DNA of 50,215 bases from Pseudomonadota bacterium (lineage in GTDB: Bacteria; Myxococcota_A; UBA9042; GCA-2863065): assembly GCA_005776725.1 (NCBI GenBank), contig SXOO01000145.1:1-50215 (forward strand), read 5' to 3'. Within the stretch, counting starts at the first letter, position 1. The number at the start of each line of letters is the position of its first letter. This document shows, piece by piece, positions 49,190 through 50,215 of the stretch. The notes under the pieces were generated by a model. The model made no database searches. It was given only the letters and a program-made list of their open reading frames with translations, and had not been told where the DNA came from. The translations under genes and the position numbers were made by a program.

Positions 49190-50148
49190 ACGGCCTCGGG
49201 CGCAAGCTCGCGCTGGGCCTCGTGCTCGGCGTGGTGGTCGTTGTCGTGATGAGCGTGGCCAGCGACGCCCGCGCGCTCGGGGCGTGCCTCGGCGCGTTCG
49301 ACTGGCCCCTGTATGCCGCGGTGCTGGCGATCACGGTGGCCGGTTACTCCGTCCGATTCGTGAAGTGGCACGCGTACTTGAGGGTTCTTGGGCACCGGCC
49401 GCCGGTCGCCGACAGCCTCCTGGTCTTCCTCGCCGGCATGTCCATGGCGGCCACGCCCGGGACGCTGGGCGAGCTGATCAAGGCGGTGCTGCTACGCGAC
49501 CGCAGCGGCGTCCCGGCCGCTGACACCGCCGCCGTCGTCATCGCCGACCGGGCCACGGACGTGCTCGCGTTGGTGGTGCTCTCAGCGAGCGGGGCCCTCG
49601 CCACGCAGTACGGCGGCGTGGTCCTCGGCCTCACGCTCGGCCTCGTCGCGGTGTTCATCGCCGTGGCGTCCAGCGACCGCCTCTCCGCCGCGGCCCTCGG
49701 CCTGGTGCGCAGGATGCCGAAGGGCGAGGTGATCGCGCCGAAGCTCGAGGCCCTGCGGCGCGCGACCGTGGCGCTCGTACGGCCCGGGCCCCTGGCGCTG
49801 GCCACCGCGCTGAGCGTGGTGGCGTGGGCGGGCGAGTGCTACGGGCTCCACCTCATCGTGGGCGGGCTCCCCGGCACCTCCCCCGACCCGGCGGCCACCA
49901 ACTTCGTCTTCTCGTTCGCCACGCTGTTCGGCGCAGTCTCCATGCTGCCCGGAGGCTTGGGCGTGGCCGAAGGCAGCATGGCCGGGCTGCTCCACGGCGT
50001 GTTCCACGTGGTCCCCGACCTCGCCACCGCCACTGCGGCCACGCTGCTCGTGCGCTTCGCCACGCTGTGGTTCGGGGTCTTGGTGGGGTTCGTCGCGTGG
50101 GCGGTGCTGCGCGCCAGGCCGCCCGTGGTGGCGGCCGATGGGCGTTGA
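49186..50148 (+). CDS. YbhN/LPG-synthase-type flippase-like membrane protein
   Basis: A 320-residue protein with about eight hydrophobic helices. It matches the lysylphosphatidylglycerol synthase/YbhN transmembrane family: YSVRFVKWHAYLRVLG, AGMSMAATPGTLGELIKA, ADRATDVLALVVL, MLPGGLGVAEGSMAGLL. Members move lipids or lipid-linked sugars across the membrane. The GTG start overlaps the upstream stop (GTGA). It is the last gene seen; a hairpin lies 33 bases after its stop. Confidence 0.88.
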   Translation: MNGLGRKLALGLVLGVVVVVVMSVASDARALGACLGAFDWPLYAAVLAITVAGYSVRFVKWHAYLRVLGHRPPVADSLLVFLAGMSMAATPGTLGELIKAVLLRDRSGVPAADTAAVVIADRATDVLALVVLSASGALATQYGGVVLGLTLGLVAVFIAVASSDRLSAAALGLVRRMPKGEVIAPKLEALRRATVALVRPGPLALATALSVVAWAGECYGLHLIVGGLPGTSPDPAATNFVFSFATLFGAVSMLPGGLGVAEGSMAGLLHGVFHVVPDLATATAATLLVRFATLWFGVLVGFVAWAVLRARPPVVAADGR

Positions 50149-50174
50149 CACCGCCGCCGTCACCTTGATACCCC
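50145..50174 (+). promoter_or_regulatory. Candidate promoter reading out of the window
   Basis: TTGACA (50145-50150) overlaps the flippase-like stop codon; an AT-containing GATACCCC follows at a spacing of 16-18 bases. The gene it would serve is outside the window. Confidence 0.3.
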
Positions 50175-50181
50175 TACGCGC

Positions 50182-50199
50182 CGGTCCGTCCGCGGACCG
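50182..50199. terminator. Seven-pair hairpin near the right edge
   Basis: CGGTCCG (50182-50188), a four-base loop and CGGACCG (50193-50199) form a perfect stem 33 bases after the flippase-like stop. There is no T-run; it could be a terminator or an operator for the next gene. Confidence 0.4.
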
Positions 50200-50215
50200 A
50201 AGATGCGTGCGTAGC

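Noticed and set aside
1..50215. CRISPR array, tRNA, rRNA, IS element or prophage
   Set aside because: I saw no regularly spaced direct repeats, cloverleaf, terminal repeats, transposase or phage structural genes. A dedicated scan could still find a small RNA.

Overview
The window is high-GC DNA (strong G/C at third codon positions) packed with lipoproteins, Cys-rich exported proteins, Ser/Thr kinases and FHA, formylglycine-generating-enzyme-fold (SUMF1) and CRTAC1-type proteins. This mix suggests a member of the Myxococcota or a close deltaproteobacterial relative; no rRNA or other marker gene is present to confirm it. I count 40 protein genes on both strands and see no tRNA, rRNA, CRISPR array, IS element or phage module. 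Every gap between genes is under about 225 bases.

Layout. 1-9.8 kb: an exported P-domain/Gly-rich protein running off the left edge, a fused two-half M16 peptidase, an arginase-GreB pair, an orphan eCIS-core (DUF4157) / peptidoglycan-binding / M15 peptidase effector with a possible sigma-54 promoter, QueE, and a lipoprotein coupled to a ferritin-like di-iron protein. 9.8-14 kb: a DUF5989 mini-membrane protein and an overlapping FHA-winged-helix / Ser-Thr kinase pair. 14-39 kb: an envelope-rich zone with two divergent multidomain exported proteins, a polysaccharide deacetylase, four SUMF1-fold proteins, three Cys-rich exported proteins, two paralogous GT-C-like polytopic membrane proteins, an SGNH hydrolase, a tightly overlapped operon (Cys-rich lipoprotein, DUF1501, CXXCH lipoprotein), and a CRTAC1-type beta-propeller lipoprotein. 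39-50 kb: an ECF sigma with an NrsF-like membrane anti-sigma, a DUF4253 protein, an OmpA-like protein, a membrane pseudokinase, a third exported protein with the shared N-terminal module, a PQQ-type sugar dehydrogenase/di-heme lipoprotein, a DsbA-like thiol oxidoreductase, and an operon of FolK, a lipoprotein and a YbhN-type flippase-like protein.

Working together. The middle zone looks like an envelope or surface-building region. GT-C-like proteins, the SGNH hydrolase and the deacetylase would act on glycans or lipids. SUMF1-fold proteins sit beside disulfide-rich exported proteins in three of four cases, and a DsbA-like protein could serve those disulfides. These links are inferred from gene order only.

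Regulation. A recurring signal is a sigma-70-like promoter (TTGnnn, 16-17 bp, then a TAnnnT-like hexamer) whose -10 ends only 6-9 bases before the start codon, with no ribosome-binding site. This suggests that many genes here make leaderless mRNAs.
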